A DNA stretch of 64,000 bases from UBA9620 sp965220695 (GTDB lineage: Bacteria > Acidobacteriota > Vicinamibacteria > Vicinamibacterales > UBA8438). The stretch covers positions 4,030,001-4,094,000 of the forward strand of contig OZ244838.1 of NCBI GenBank assembly GCA_965220695.1, written 5' to 3'. Made by a program: the position numbers and the translations under genes. The notes beneath the pieces are model-generated. The model did no database searches. It was not told the DNA's origin and was given only the letters and a program-made list of their open reading frames with translations. How positions within the stretch are numbered: position 1 is the first letter of the stretch; every line of letters begins with the position of its first letter. This document shows positions 33,604 through 41,989 of the stretch, piece after piece.

Positions 33604-34119
33604 TCAGGTTGCGTCCCGGGCGTCCGTCGCGGCCAGCTCAGCCGCCGCCTGTTCGACCTTGTCGGCGAGCCCGCGCCGGTAGGCGTCGAGTCGCGCCCTG
33701 ATCCGCGGGTCACCCACCGCCAGAATCTGCGCCGCCAGCACCGCTGCATTCGTGGCGCCTGCTTTGCCCACCGCCACGGTCGCCACCGGCACGCCCGGCG
33801 GCATCTGCACCGTCGCCAGCAGCGAGTCGAACCCGCCGAGCGGAGACGAATCGATCGGCACGCCGATGACCGGCAGGGCGGTGTGCGCCGCCACCACCCC
33901 GGCCAGATGCGCCGCCGCGCCGGCGCCCACCACGAACACCTGCACGCCGCGCTCGACCGCGTTGGCCATCACCCGCTGCACGCGATCGGGCGAGCGGTGC
34001 GCCGACGCGATGGTCATCTCGCAGGTGACGCCCAGCTCGCGCAACGTTCGGACAGTGTTGCTCATCACCCCGGCGTCCGAGCCGGACCCCATCAGGATCT
34101 GCACCTGCACTTCGCTCAT
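33604..34119 (-). CDS. purE: N5-carboxyaminoimidazole ribonucleotide mutase
   Basis: 171 residues from ATG 34119 with GGAGGC just upstream. LMGSGSDAGVM (substrate loop), ASAHRSPDRV with the catalytic His, and GAGAAAHLAGVVAAHTALPV, IGVPIDSSPLGGFDSLLATV are class I PurE motifs. Converts N5-CAIR to CAIR in purine synthesis. purK is not adjacent. It converges with argF (15 bp apart). Upstream lies a 13-bp-stem hairpin and the 20-bp tandem repeat. Confidence 0.93.
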   Translation of the reverse strand: MSEVQVQILMGSGSDAGVMSNTVRTLRELGVTCEMTIASAHRSPDRVQRVMANAVERGVQVFVVGAGAAAHLAGVVAAHTALPVIGVPIDSSPLGGFDSLLATVQMPPGVPVATVAVGKAGATNAAVLAAQILAVGDPRIRARLDAYRRGLADKVEQAAAELAATDARDAT

Positions 34120-34200
34120 GCCTCCTGTCCTCCGCACCATCGACCCGCCTTGCTCCGAGCGGGCGCGGCATTGTTACGGCCAGTTCGGTGCAACGCGGAG

Positions 34201-34234
34201 TTTCACCACGGGCGCCAAGCAGCCCGTGGTGAAA
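34201..34234. repeat. Strong hairpin built from two repeat copies
   Basis: TTTCACCACGGGC (34201-34213) and GCCCGTGGTGAAA (34222-34234) form a perfect 13-bp inverted repeat with an 8-nt loop. Both arms are the core of the stop-associated repeat family in opposite orientation. Confidence 0.85.
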
Positions 34235-34250
34235 GCCCCCCTGCATTCGA

Positions 34251-34430
34251 TCCCCGCGGAATTCTGCTGTTCCCCGCGGAATTCTGCTGTTCCCCGCGGA
34301 ATTCTGCTGTTCCCCGCGGAATTCTGCTGTTCCCCGCGGAATTCTGCTGTTCCCCGCGGAATTCTGCTGTTTCACGCTGAATTCTGCGCTTCCCCGCGGA
34401 ATTCTGCTGTTTCACGCTGCATCCCGCTGC
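34251..34430. repeat. Tandem array of a 20-bp unit, about nine copies
   Basis: Unit TCCCCGCGGAATTCTGCTGT: six perfect copies in a row (34251-34370), a variant (34371-34390), a perfect one (34391-34410) and a degenerate end (34411-34430). Each unit contains the palindromes CCGCGG and GAATTC. A single reverse-complement copy lies at 48164-48180 inside a related composite repeat. There are no spacers, so it is not CRISPR. Open frames through it on both strands are trivial consequences of the repeat. Confidence 0.93.
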
Positions 34431-34439
34431 GCGTCGTCA

Positions 34440-34562
34440 TTCCGGCTGACGAACAGGGCAACCACAAGGGTTGCCCCTACAGGTATTTTCCCTCGTCGCG
34501 CCTTGCCACGCGGGCGCATCGCCGATCTCGGTGCAACGCGGGGTTCCACCACGGGCTTGCTA
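34440..34562 (-). repeat. Composite dispersed repeat at the 3' end of purD
   Basis: Contains a REP-like palindrome (GGGCAACC-acaag-GGTTGCCC, within 34456-34480) and, at 34524-34562, the stop-associated element whose first bases on the minus strand are the TAG of purD. Bases 34440-34505 match 37878-37943 in inverted orientation with only a few mismatches over 66 bp, and 34524-34562 matches 37810-37847. Confidence 0.85.
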
Positions 34563-35837
34563 GCCGGCCAGCGCCGTGCGGCCGATATCGCGGCGCACCT
34601 GCTTGCGCGCGAAGGTGATGCACGACTCTGCGGCGTAGGCGCGCTCGATCGCGGTGGCCATGTCGCTCCCCCGCCCGACGGCGGTGAGCACCCGGCCACC
34701 GGTCGTCACCACCGCGCCGTCGCGCATGCCGGTCCCGGCGTGGAACAACAGCACCCCGTCGAGGGCCGCCGCCGCGTCGAGCCCCGCGATCGGCGCGCCG
34801 GTCTCATAGGCCCCCGGATAGCCGCCCGACGCGAGGACGACACCGACATGCGGATCCGGGCGCCGCGCCAGCGACGACACCGCGATCTCTCCGCTCGCCG
34901 CCGCCGCCAACACCGGCGCCAACTCGGCGTTCAGCATCGGCAGCACCACCTGCGCTTCCGGATCGCCGAGGCGGACGTTGAACTCGATCACCCGCGGCCC
35001 CGCGGCGGTGAGCATCAAGCCCACATACAGGAACCCGCGATAGGGGTGTCCCTGCGCCGCCAGCCCCTCCAGCACCGGCTGCACGATCTCACGTTGAATG
35101 CGGGCCTCGAGGTCGGGGGTCACCAGCGCGCTCGGCGCGAACGCGCCCATCCCGCCCGTATTCGGTCCCCGATCACCGTCGTAGGCGCGTTTGTGATCCT
35201 GCGCGGCCGGCAACGCCAGCGCCTGCCGCCCGTCGCAAATGGCGAAGAACGAGGCTTCAGACCCGACCAGACACTCTTCGATCACGACCCGCCGCCCCGC
35301 CGCCCCGAAGCGGCCGGCAATCATGGCGTCGCGCAGCGCCTGCCCGGCGGTCTCCCGGTCGGGCGCCACGGTCACGCCCTTGCCCGCCGCCAGGCCGTCC
35401 GCCTTGACGACGACGGGGAAACCGAACTCCTCCCCGGACACCGCCGCCAGCGCCGCCTCGGGTGTGTCGCACACCCGAAACCGGGCAGTCGGCACGCCCT
35501 GGCGCGCCATGAACGCCTTGGCGAAGGCCTTGCTCGATTCGAGTTGCGCCGCCGTCCCACTCGGACCGAACAGCGACCGCCCGCGGGCCGCAAACAGGTC
35601 CTGAACGCCGCGCGCGAGCGGCAACTCCGGTCCGACCACGGTCAGATCGACCGCTTCGGCGGCAGCCAGCGCAAGAATCGCCTCCGGGTCCGACACGTCG
35701 ACCGGGCGGTTCACCGCCTGCTGGCCGGTGCCGGCGTTGCCGGGTGCACAGACGACCGCCGTGACACCGGGTTCCCGCCCCAGCTTCCACACCAGCGCGT
35801 GCTCGCGCGCCCCGCTCCCGACGACCAGTATCTTCAT
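34560..35837 (-). CDS. purD: Phosphoribosylamine-glycine ligase
   Basis: 425 residues from ATG 35837, where KILVVGSGAREHALVWKLG, the GARS N-terminal domain, begins. ATP-grasp motifs: FGFPVVVKADGLAAGKGVTV, VVIEECLVGSEASFFAICDG, and YDGDRGPNTGGMGAFAPS; C-terminal VIEFNVRLGDPEAQVVLPML. Joins glycine to phosphoribosylamine. The usual DPGTQ-type ending of the ATP-grasp strand is varied to RLGDPEAQ, the normal GARS form. The TAG stop belongs to a dispersed repeat. Not adjacent to other pur genes except purE, 441 bp away on the same strand. Confidence 0.93.
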   Translation of the reverse strand: MKILVVGSGAREHALVWKLGREPGVTAVVCAPGNAGTGQQAVNRPVDVSDPEAILALAAAEAVDLTVVGPELPLARGVQDLFAARGRSLFGPSGTAAQLESSKAFAKAFMARQGVPTARFRVCDTPEAALAAVSGEEFGFPVVVKADGLAAGKGVTVAPDRETAGQALRDAMIAGRFGAAGRRVVIEECLVGSEASFFAICDGRQALALPAAQDHKRAYDGDRGPNTGGMGAFAPSALVTPDLEARIQREIVQPVLEGLAAQGHPYRGFLYVGLMLTAAGPRVIEFNVRLGDPEAQVVLPMLNAELAPVLAAAASGEIAVSSLARRPDPHVGVVLASGGYPGAYETGAPIAGLDAAAALDGVLLFHAGTGMRDGAVVTTGGRVLTAVGRGSDMATAIERAYAAESCITFARKQVRRDIGRTALAG

Positions 35838-35935
35838 GCCGCGCCGAGCCTGCGTCGAAGAGGCCGGCAACGCCACGACCCCGGCGCCGCCCCGTGCGGA
35901 TCAGCCCGCGCCGGCGGCGCCGCCGACGATGATCA

Positions 35936-35965
35936 TTGACGGCCCTCGAACGTTCAGCCTAAAAT
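35936..35965 (+). promoter_or_regulatory. Candidate promoter upstream of rpsU
   Basis: TTGACG (35936-35941), 18-bp spacer, TAAAAT (35960-35965). The leader to rpsU would be about 170 nt. The gap 35838-36142 otherwise holds only short GC hairpins (for example GCCTC/GAGGC at about 35975) and no gene. Confidence 0.35.
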
Positions 35966-36142
35966 CTTCGTTTGCCTCGGAGGCAGGTCCATCACGGAAC
36001 GCCCGCAGCGAGCCTGATGCAGCATCGACCGGCCCCGCACACGGGTTCGTAGCCTAGCATATTCGTTCTCGAAGCCCGGGATCGAGAGACGCCGGGCGTC
36101 ACGAACCGCAGCACTCGCCGCGCAAGGGAGGTGGCAAGAGGT

Positions 36143-36340
36143 TTGGCTGAAGTCAAGGTGCAAGACAGCGAGTCCGTCGAAAGCGCGTTGCGGCGCTTCA
36201 AGCGCAAGGTCCAGCAGGAAGACATCATCAAGGACATCAAGAAGCACTCGTACTACCTGAAACCGGGCGACAAGCGCCGCGCGAAACAGGTGCTGGCGCG
36301 CAAGCGATCACGCAAGAAACTGCGCCGCGAAACAGACTAG
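36143..36340 (+). CDS. rpsU: 30S ribosomal protein S21
   Basis: 65 residues beginning at TTG 36143 (AEVKVQDSESVESALRRFKR), with GGAGG 12 bp upstream. An in-frame GTG at 36131 would add four residues but would place the GGAGG on the start codon, so TTG is preferred. ESALRRFKRKVQQEDII and the Lys/Arg-rich tail DKRRAKQVLARKRSRKKLRR are S21. It binds near the 16S 3' end and aids initiation; a rare TTG start in this gene may tune its level. Confidence 0.92.
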   Translation: MAEVKVQDSESVESALRRFKRKVQQEDIIKDIKKHSYYLKPGDKRRAKQVLARKRSRKKLRRETD

Positions 36341-36489
36341 CGATCCCCGGCGCATCGTTTGACAGCGGCCGGGGTTCATAGTACGGTTTGCGCGCGCATG
36401 TTCCGGGCTAAAGCGTGACGGAACAGAGCCTTACGCCGGCTCATCCACTGTGGCTGACGATGACGGCGGGGACGAAGTGAGGAGTCTCC

Positions 36490-36831
36490 ATGAAAATCGA
36501 GGAAAGAACGCTGGAACACGTAGTCGTCCTTGATCTCCAGGGAAAACTGACGATCGGCGAGGGTGACGAGCTGTTGCGAGAGAAGGTCAACGGCCTGATC
36601 GAGCAGGGGCACCGCAACCTGCTGGTCAATCTCGAGGACGTCCCCTACGTGGACAGCGCCGGGCTCGGAGAACTCGTCCGCACCCATACGACCGTGAGGC
36701 GCCAGGGCGGCCGCCTCAAGCTCGTGAATCTCACCAAGCGGATCACCGACCTGCTGACGATCACCAAGCTGTTGACCGTCTTCGATACGTTCGACTCCGA
36801 AGCCGCCGCCGTGAGCAGCTTCGACGCCTAG
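36490..36831 (+). CDS. STAS-domain anti-sigma-factor antagonist
   Basis: 113 residues, a single SpoIIAA-like STAS domain: VVVLDLQGKLTIGEGDELLR, NLLVNLEDVPYVDSAGLGEL with the phosphorylatable Ser56, then GGRLKLVNLTKRI. GAGGAG lies 9 bp before the ATG. Such proteins are dephosphorylated to release a sigma factor or partner from an anti-sigma kinase; no RsbW-like kinase is in the window, so its partner is elsewhere. 24 bp before the UbiA-family gene. Confidence 0.9.
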   Translation: MKIEERTLEHVVVLDLQGKLTIGEGDELLREKVNGLIEQGHRNLLVNLEDVPYVDSAGLGELVRTHTTVRRQGGRLKLVNLTKRITDLLTITKLLTVFDTFDSEAAAVSSFDA

Positions 36832-36855
36832 TTCCTTCCAAAGCGTTGCGCTGTC

Positions 36856-37812
36856 ATGGCGCACATCAACCCCGAGCATGGCCCCGACCGGCGTCCCGCC
36901 CCTGGCGGGACGCCGCGCCGTGGTCTCGCGGCCAACCTGATCAGTTCGCTGCGGCCAATCCAGTGGACCAAGAACCTCGTCGTCTTCGCCGGTCTCCTGT
37001 TCGGGGAGCAGTTGTTCGACCCGGCCGCGGTGGCCCGCGCCGCCGGCATGTTCGGCGTCTTCTGCGCACTGTCGAGCGCCATGTACCTGATCAACGACCT
37101 GTGGGACCGCTCACGGGATCAGTTGCATCCGGCCAAGGCGACCCGGCCGATCGCCGCGGGCCTGGTCACTCCGGCGACCGCGTGGGGCACGGCGGCGGTG
37201 CTGCTCGCCGGCGGGCTGCTGGGCGCCTTTCTGCTGGGGTTCCGCCCGGGCGTGGTGGCCCTGGCCTTCGCCGCGCTGCTGACGCTGTACACCGGCGTGC
37301 TCAAGGCGCTCGCGATTCTCGACGTGCTGGCGATCGCTATCGGGTTCGTGTTGCGGGCGGTGGCCGGCGCCATCGTGATCGCGGTCCCCATCAGCCAGTG
37401 GCTGCTGGTCTGCACTCTACTGCTGGCCGTGTTTCTCGGACTGACGAAGCGCTACCAGGAGGTCGCGGCGCTCGCCGGCGAGGCTGCGCGGCATCGACCG
37501 GCGCTGGCGCATTACAACGTGGCGGCGCTCGAACAGATGGTCACGGTGGTGGCCGCCGCGACCCTGCTCAGCTACGCGGTGTACGCGTCTCTCGCAGACA
37601 CGGTGGAACAATTCGGCACCGACCTGTTGACCTTGACGATTCCGTTCCCGGTCTATGGCATCCTGCGGTATCTCATGCTGGTGCGAGATGACCGCTACCG
37701 CGCCAGCCAGGGACCGGTGGATATCTTGATTCGCGACCGCCCGCTGGCGCTGTGCGTCGCCTGCTGGGTCGTCTCGACCGCGGTGATCATCTACCAGCCG
37801 TTCGCCCCGTAG
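36856..37812 (+). CDS. UbiA-family decaprenyl-phosphate phosphoribosyltransferase-like protein
   Basis: 318 residues with about nine membrane helices. The first Asp-rich motif is NDLWDRSRDQLHPAKATRPI, the form used by DPPR synthases (Rv3806c type), and RPIQWTKNLVVFAGLLF near residue 35 is the same subfamily's entry. The second motif is around LTKRYQEVAAL. It would transfer phosphoribose from PRPP to polyprenyl phosphate for decaprenyl-ribose/arabinose glycolipids. Its TAG stop opens a dispersed repeat, and the gene after the repeat and a GT4 enzyme suggest envelope-glycan work. Confidence 0.85.
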   Translation: MAHINPEHGPDRRPAPGGTPRRGLAANLISSLRPIQWTKNLVVFAGLLFGEQLFDPAAVARAAGMFGVFCALSSAMYLINDLWDRSRDQLHPAKATRPIAAGLVTPATAWGTAAVLLAGGLLGAFLLGFRPGVVALAFAALLTLYTGVLKALAILDVLAIAIGFVLRAVAGAIVIAVPISQWLLVCTLLLAVFLGLTKRYQEVAALAGEAARHRPALAHYNVAALEQMVTVVAAATLLSYAVYASLADTVEQFGTDLLTLTIPFPVYGILRYLMLVRDDRYRASQGPVDILIRDRPLALCVACWVVSTAVIIYQPFAP

Positions 37813-37996
37813 CAGCCCGTGGTGAAACCCCGCGTTGCACCGAGATCTGGTCGAAACAATGCCGCGCCCGGCCAGCGCAAGGCGAGAAGAGGGAGAATAC
37901 CTGTAGGGGCAACCCTTGTGGTTGCCCTGTTCGTCAGCCGGAACAACGCTGCGCAGCGTGGAACGAATGCAGCGGCGCTTTTGCCACGGGCTGCTA
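37810..37996 (+). repeat. Composite dispersed repeat at the 3' end of the UbiA-family gene
   Basis: Begins with the gene's own TAG (37810), then AGCCCGTGGTGAAA and CCCCGCG...GAGATC (to 37847), a REP-like palindrome (37903-37927), and ends at 37983-37996 with an inverted GCCACGGGCTGCTA core, 4 bp before the next start codon. It is an inverted copy of 34440-34562; the pair encloses purD, rpsU, the STAS gene and ubiA (3.2 kb). Confidence 0.85.
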
Positions 37997-38000
37997 GCAT

Positions 38001-39062
38001 ATGGAGACAGGTTCCGACCACCGTTCGGCAGCCGCGGCGACGCCAGCCCGCGGTGCGCCGCCCCGCAAGCGGGACGTCAACCGCGACACCATGGCCGAAT
38101 TCGACAGTCGTTCCGAAGCCGTCGACGTCACAAGCATCATGGAGCAGATCCGTGCGCGCATCGGGGACACAAAGGAACGGGACGCCAGCGAGGCCCGCAT
38201 CCGCGAGTCGGCCGCGGCGAAGCTCGACCACCTGCCTGAGCCTCCGTCCCGGCTCGACCCGATCCCGGCGCCGTCCGCTGCTCCGCCGCCGGCGGTGCCG
38301 GCGTTCGACCAGGACACGATTTACGTCTCGTCCAGAGGACTGATGGGTAAACTGATCCACCTGATACGCCGGCTCCTGAATCCAGTGCTGAAACTCTTCT
38401 TCAATCCCAAGCCGATGATCGCGGCGCTCGGCAGTCAAGCCGAAATCAACGCCTGGACGGTGCAATCGCTCCAGCGCCAGACCGAGCTGTTCGAGCAGGT
38501 CGGCAAGCGGCTCGCCGCGCGTGAAGAGATCGATGCCCTGAAATACAAGGTGCTCAACGATCTGGTCGTCGAGATGACCCGTCTCTCGGTGGACATGAAA
38601 AACCACAGGATGCTGGTCGAGTCGGTGGCCGCACGACTGGATTTCGCTGAACGGCGCGCGCGCCCGGTCGAGCCGGCGGCGGCGACGCGCAGCAAGCCGG
38701 CGCCCAAGACCGCCGACGACGACGGAGGCGACGCCCAGACCGGCAGCGGCCGGCCGCGCCGGCGGCGGCGGCGGTCGCGGCGGCGACCGAGCGACACCGC
38801 CACCGCCACGGCGGAGACCGGCGCCGACAGCGCGCCGTCGAACACGGACGACGGCGCCGGCCAGACCGCCGGCACAGCGACCGCCGCGAGCCCCGGGTCG
38901 GAGGCCGGCGACGCGGCCGGCGACCCGCCGCCGGAACCGGCCGCCGCCGCGGCGGCCGGCTCGAGCCCCGCCGGCGACCCGCCGGCCGCCGCCCCCGCAC
39001 CTGCGCCCGAGCGGACCGAACCGTCCGATTCCGGCGCGACGACCGAACCCGACGCACAGTGA
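38001..39062 (+). CDS. Unrecognised protein with coiled segment and disordered tail, linked to GT4
   Basis: 353 residues. Residues 40-70 hold VDVTSIMEQIRARIGDTKER, a motif I associate with proteins beside polysaccharide glycosyltransferases. Residues 108-215 are helical (LMGKLIHLIRRLLNPVLKLF, then NAWTVQSLQRQTELFEQVGK and a coiled-coil-like stretch ending RLDFAERRARP). From 220 on the sequence is low complexity: an Arg block (RPRRRRRRSRRRP) and then Ala/Pro/Gly/Asp-rich. No transmembrane segment is certain. Its stop overlaps the GT4 start (GTGA), implying coupled translation. Confidence 0.6.
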   Translation: METGSDHRSAAAATPARGAPPRKRDVNRDTMAEFDSRSEAVDVTSIMEQIRARIGDTKERDASEARIRESAAAKLDHLPEPPSRLDPIPAPSAAPPPAVPAFDQDTIYVSSRGLMGKLIHLIRRLLNPVLKLFFNPKPMIAALGSQAEINAWTVQSLQRQTELFEQVGKRLAAREEIDALKYKVLNDLVVEMTRLSVDMKNHRMLVESVAARLDFAERRARPVEPAAATRSKPAPKTADDDGGDAQTGSGRPRRRRRRSRRRPSDTATATAETGADSAPSNTDDGAGQTAGTATAASPGSEAGDAAGDPPPEPAAAAAAGSSPAGDPPAAAPAPAPERTEPSDSGATTEPDAQ

Positions 39063-40378
39063 AACTGGCGGTCGTCGTTCAACGTTTCGGGGGAGAGATA
39101 CCTGGAGGCTCCGAGTACCACTGCCGGCTGGTGGCGGAACGTCTCGCCGCCCGGCACCAGGTCGACGTCCTGACGACGTGCGCGCGGGACGGCGCGACCT
39201 GGAAGAACGAGTACCCGGAGGGCGAGGATCGGATACGCGGTGTCACCGTTCGCCGATTCGCCAACGAACTCACCCGCGACCTCGGGTCGTTCCGCGAGTA
39301 TTCCGACTGGATCGTTCAGCACGACCATACAGCGACCGAGGAAACGGAGTGGCTGAAGCGGCAGGGACCCTGGTCGCCCGCACTGCTGTCCTATCTCACG
39401 CAGCATCACCGCTCGTATGACGCCCTGATCTTCTTCGACTATCGCTACGCGCCGACCGTCCTGGGCCTGCGCATCGACCCGGCCCGCAGCATTCTGGTGC
39501 CGGCGGCGCAGGACGAACCGGCGATCCGGCTCGGTCTGTACCGCGACGTGTATTCCGCCCCGGCCGCCATCGCCTACAACACCCACGTCGAACGCGGCTT
39601 CGTCACGCAGCGGTTCACGACCACCGCGACCATCGAGGACACCATCGGCTGCGGGGTCGACCTGCCGCCGGCGCGCCCGCACGATGTGGCGGCGACCGCG
39701 GCGCAGGACGACGCGGACGGGCCGGCGCCATTGGCGGCGAACGGCCGGCACGCCCTCGGATCGCCGTTGACCTCGCGCGGCGCCGTCTTTCGCCGGCGCC
39801 ATCGGCTGTATGGACCGCTCGTGCTGTACGCGGGCCGAATCGACCCGGGGAAGGGATGCGAAGAGCTGATCGACTACTTCCACAGCTTCGCCGAATCTGA
39901 CGGCGACGCCTCGCTCGTGCTGATGGGCATCAAGCTGATGCCCATCCCCGAGTCGCCGCACATCCGGTTCGCCGGCATGCTGTCGGAAACGGAGCGGTTC
40001 GACGCATGCGAGGCGGCCACGGTGGTCGCGGCCCCCTCACCGTGCGACCACCTGGCGCTGTCCGCCCTCGAGTCGTTCGCGGTGGGCACGCCGGTGCTGG
40101 CGAACGCGCGCAGCGAGGTGATCAGGGACCACTGTCAGCGCAGCAACGGGGGGCTGTACTACGGAGGACGCGACGAATTCCGCGAGTGCCTGCGCCTGCT
40201 GATCGATGACGCGTCCCTGCGCGCCGCGCTGGGGCGCCAGGGCCGCGACTACGTCCGGGCCAACTATCGGTGGGAGGCCGTCATGGGCAAGTACGAGCGT
40301 CTGGTCGGTAGTGTCCAGCGTCCCCGGGCGTCAGGCCGCGGGCGGCGCGGCGGGCGGCGGCGCGGCGGAAAAACGTAG
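39059..40378 (+). CDS. GT4-family glycosyltransferase
   Basis: 439 residues from GTG 39059. GT-B fold: N-terminal VVVQRFGGEIPGGSEYHCRL with the Gly-rich acceptor loop, and C-terminal donor domain LVLYAGRIDPGKGCEELIDY, then APSPCDHLALSALESFAVGT with the ExFG-type Glu variant and PVLANARSEVI. The tail RGRRGGRRRGGKT is very basic. Probably adds a sugar in surface polysaccharide or lipid-linked glycan synthesis with the coupled gene upstream; donor unknown. Confidence 0.85.
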   Translation: MKLAVVVQRFGGEIPGGSEYHCRLVAERLAARHQVDVLTTCARDGATWKNEYPEGEDRIRGVTVRRFANELTRDLGSFREYSDWIVQHDHTATEETEWLKRQGPWSPALLSYLTQHHRSYDALIFFDYRYAPTVLGLRIDPARSILVPAAQDEPAIRLGLYRDVYSAPAAIAYNTHVERGFVTQRFTTTATIEDTIGCGVDLPPARPHDVAATAAQDDADGPAPLAANGRHALGSPLTSRGAVFRRRHRLYGPLVLYAGRIDPGKGCEELIDYFHSFAESDGDASLVLMGIKLMPIPESPHIRFAGMLSETERFDACEAATVVAAPSPCDHLALSALESFAVGTPVLANARSEVIRDHCQRSNGGLYYGGRDEFRECLRLLIDDASLRAALGRQGRDYVRANYRWEAVMGKYERLVGSVQRPRASGRGRRGGRRRGGKT

Positions 40379-40422
40379 CGCGGCACGGCCAGCGGCTACC
40401 ACGGGGCGTCGACCACCGGCTG

Positions 40423-41916
40423 CTACACGATGCGGGTGACGCTCGAGCGCGAGGCGGAGCCCAGCCTCCCATTCGCCGCCTTGCCGACCCGGGTGGCGGG
40501 CGCCGTCGGATCGATCGTCGTCGGACCGCGCAGGCGCCGCGGGCGGATGTCGTGGCGCCGGATCATCTCGTTGAGCGTCGTCGGCTTGATCTGCAGCATG
40601 TCAGCGGCCCGTTTCTGCACACCGCCGGTCGCCGCGAGCGTGCGCTCGATGAGCTGGACCTCGAACGCCGTGACGACCTCCTTGAACGAAATCCCCTCCG
40701 GCGGCATGACGAAATCCGGCATCTGAAACAGCCGTGATGTCCGCACGGCATCGGGGATCAGCTCCGGACCAATCTTCGACCCGGTCGCCAGCACCACCGC
40801 CCGCTCAACGACGTTCTCGAGCTCGCGCACGTTGCCCGGCCAGTCGTACTCCTCCATCAACTCCAGCGCCTCGAGGGTCAGCTCGATTCCCCTCTTGCGG
40901 TTCTCGCGCCCGTACTTGTCGAGAAAGTGCTCCGCCAGCAGGCGGATGTCCTCGCGCCGCTCCCGAAGCGGCGGCAACTCGACCTTGATGACGTGCAGCC
41001 GGTAATACAAGTCCTCCCGGAACCGGCCCTCCGTCACCATCCGCTGCAGGTCGACGTTCGTGGCGGCGATGATGCGCACGTCGACCTTGATGGTGTCGAT
41101 GCCGCCGAGGCGCATGAACTCGCGCTCCTGGATGACACGCAGCAGTTTCGCCTGCGTCTCGAGCGGCACGCTGCCGATCTCGTCGAAGAAGATGCTGCCG
41201 CGGTTCGCCAGCTCGAACAGCCCTTTCTTGGGGGCAATGGCTCCGGTGAAGGCGCCCTTGAGATGCCCGAACAGATTCGATTCAAGGAGATCGGGCGGCA
41301 GGCTGCCGGAATTGACGGTCACGAACGGGCATTCGGCCCGCGTCGAATTGGCGTGCAGCGCCCGCGCCGCCAGTTCCTTGCCGGTGCCGCTCTCGCCCTC
41401 GACGAGAATCGTGGTGCGGCTCGGAGCCGCCTGGGCGATCAGGGCGAACACCTGCCGCATCCGGGCGCTGCGCCCGATGAGGTCGTTGAACTGATGGCTC
41501 CGGCCCTGAAGCGCCTCGCGCAACGTCCGGTTCTCGATCATCAACCGGCGCCGCTCGACCGCGTTGCGCACGACGACGAGTACTTCCTCGTTCTTGAACG
41601 GCTTGGTGATGTAGTCGAACGCCCCGCGTTTCATGGCCGAGATGGCGTTCTCGACCGACGCGAACGCCGTGATCAGGATGACCGGCAGATCGTCGTCAAG
41701 CTTGCCGAGCTCATCCAGGGTCTCGATGCCGTCGATACCCGGCATCATCATGTCGACGATGGCGACGTCGAACGGCTGCCGCTGCACCAGCGCCAGTCCC
41801 TCCTCGCCGCTGGCGGCGACCGATACCTGGCACTGCTCGCGCTCGAGGAGCGTCTGCAGGATCTCCCGCATGATCTCCTCATCGTCGATGACCAGCACGG
41901 ACGCATTCTTGAGCAT
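40423..41916 (-). CDS. Sigma54-dependent response regulator (NtrC family)
   Basis: 497 residues. Receiver domain 1-120 with phosphoacceptor Asp55 (VAIVDMMMPGIDG) and Lys105 in YITKPF; AAA+ domain with Walker A GESGTGK (174-180) and the sigma54-contacting GAFTGA (221-226), Walker B FFDEIGS, and R-finger region LYYRLHVI. Fis-type HTH near 430-460 (RTLAATGGVQKRAADMLQIK). A 35-residue basic tail follows. It is 73 bp downstream of the sensor kinase, so they are a cognate pair activating sigma54 promoters. Confidence 0.94.
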   Translation of the reverse strand: MLKNASVLVIDDEEIMREILQTLLEREQCQVSVAASGEEGLALVQRQPFDVAIVDMMMPGIDGIETLDELGKLDDDLPVILITAFASVENAISAMKRGAFDYITKPFKNEEVLVVVRNAVERRRLMIENRTLREALQGRSHQFNDLIGRSARMRQVFALIAQAAPSRTTILVEGESGTGKELAARALHANSTRAECPFVTVNSGSLPPDLLESNLFGHLKGAFTGAIAPKKGLFELANRGSIFFDEIGSVPLETQAKLLRVIQEREFMRLGGIDTIKVDVRIIAATNVDLQRMVTEGRFREDLYYRLHVIKVELPPLRERREDIRLLAEHFLDKYGRENRKRGIELTLEALELMEEYDWPGNVRELENVVERAVVLATGSKIGPELIPDAVRTSRLFQMPDFVMPPEGISFKEVVTAFEVQLIERTLAATGGVQKRAADMLQIKPTTLNEMIRRHDIRPRRLRGPTTIDPTAPATRVGKAANGRLGSASRSSVTRIV

Positions 41917-41989
41917 TGATTCTCAGTCGCGGCCGGCGGCGCGCCGGCGCTTGGGCGTCTTCCCGCCTGCAGCCACCGGCCAGCGGCCG

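Noticed and set aside
34251..34430. CRISPR-like array
   Set aside because: 20-bp units abut with no spacers and no cas genes nearby; a plain tandem repeat.
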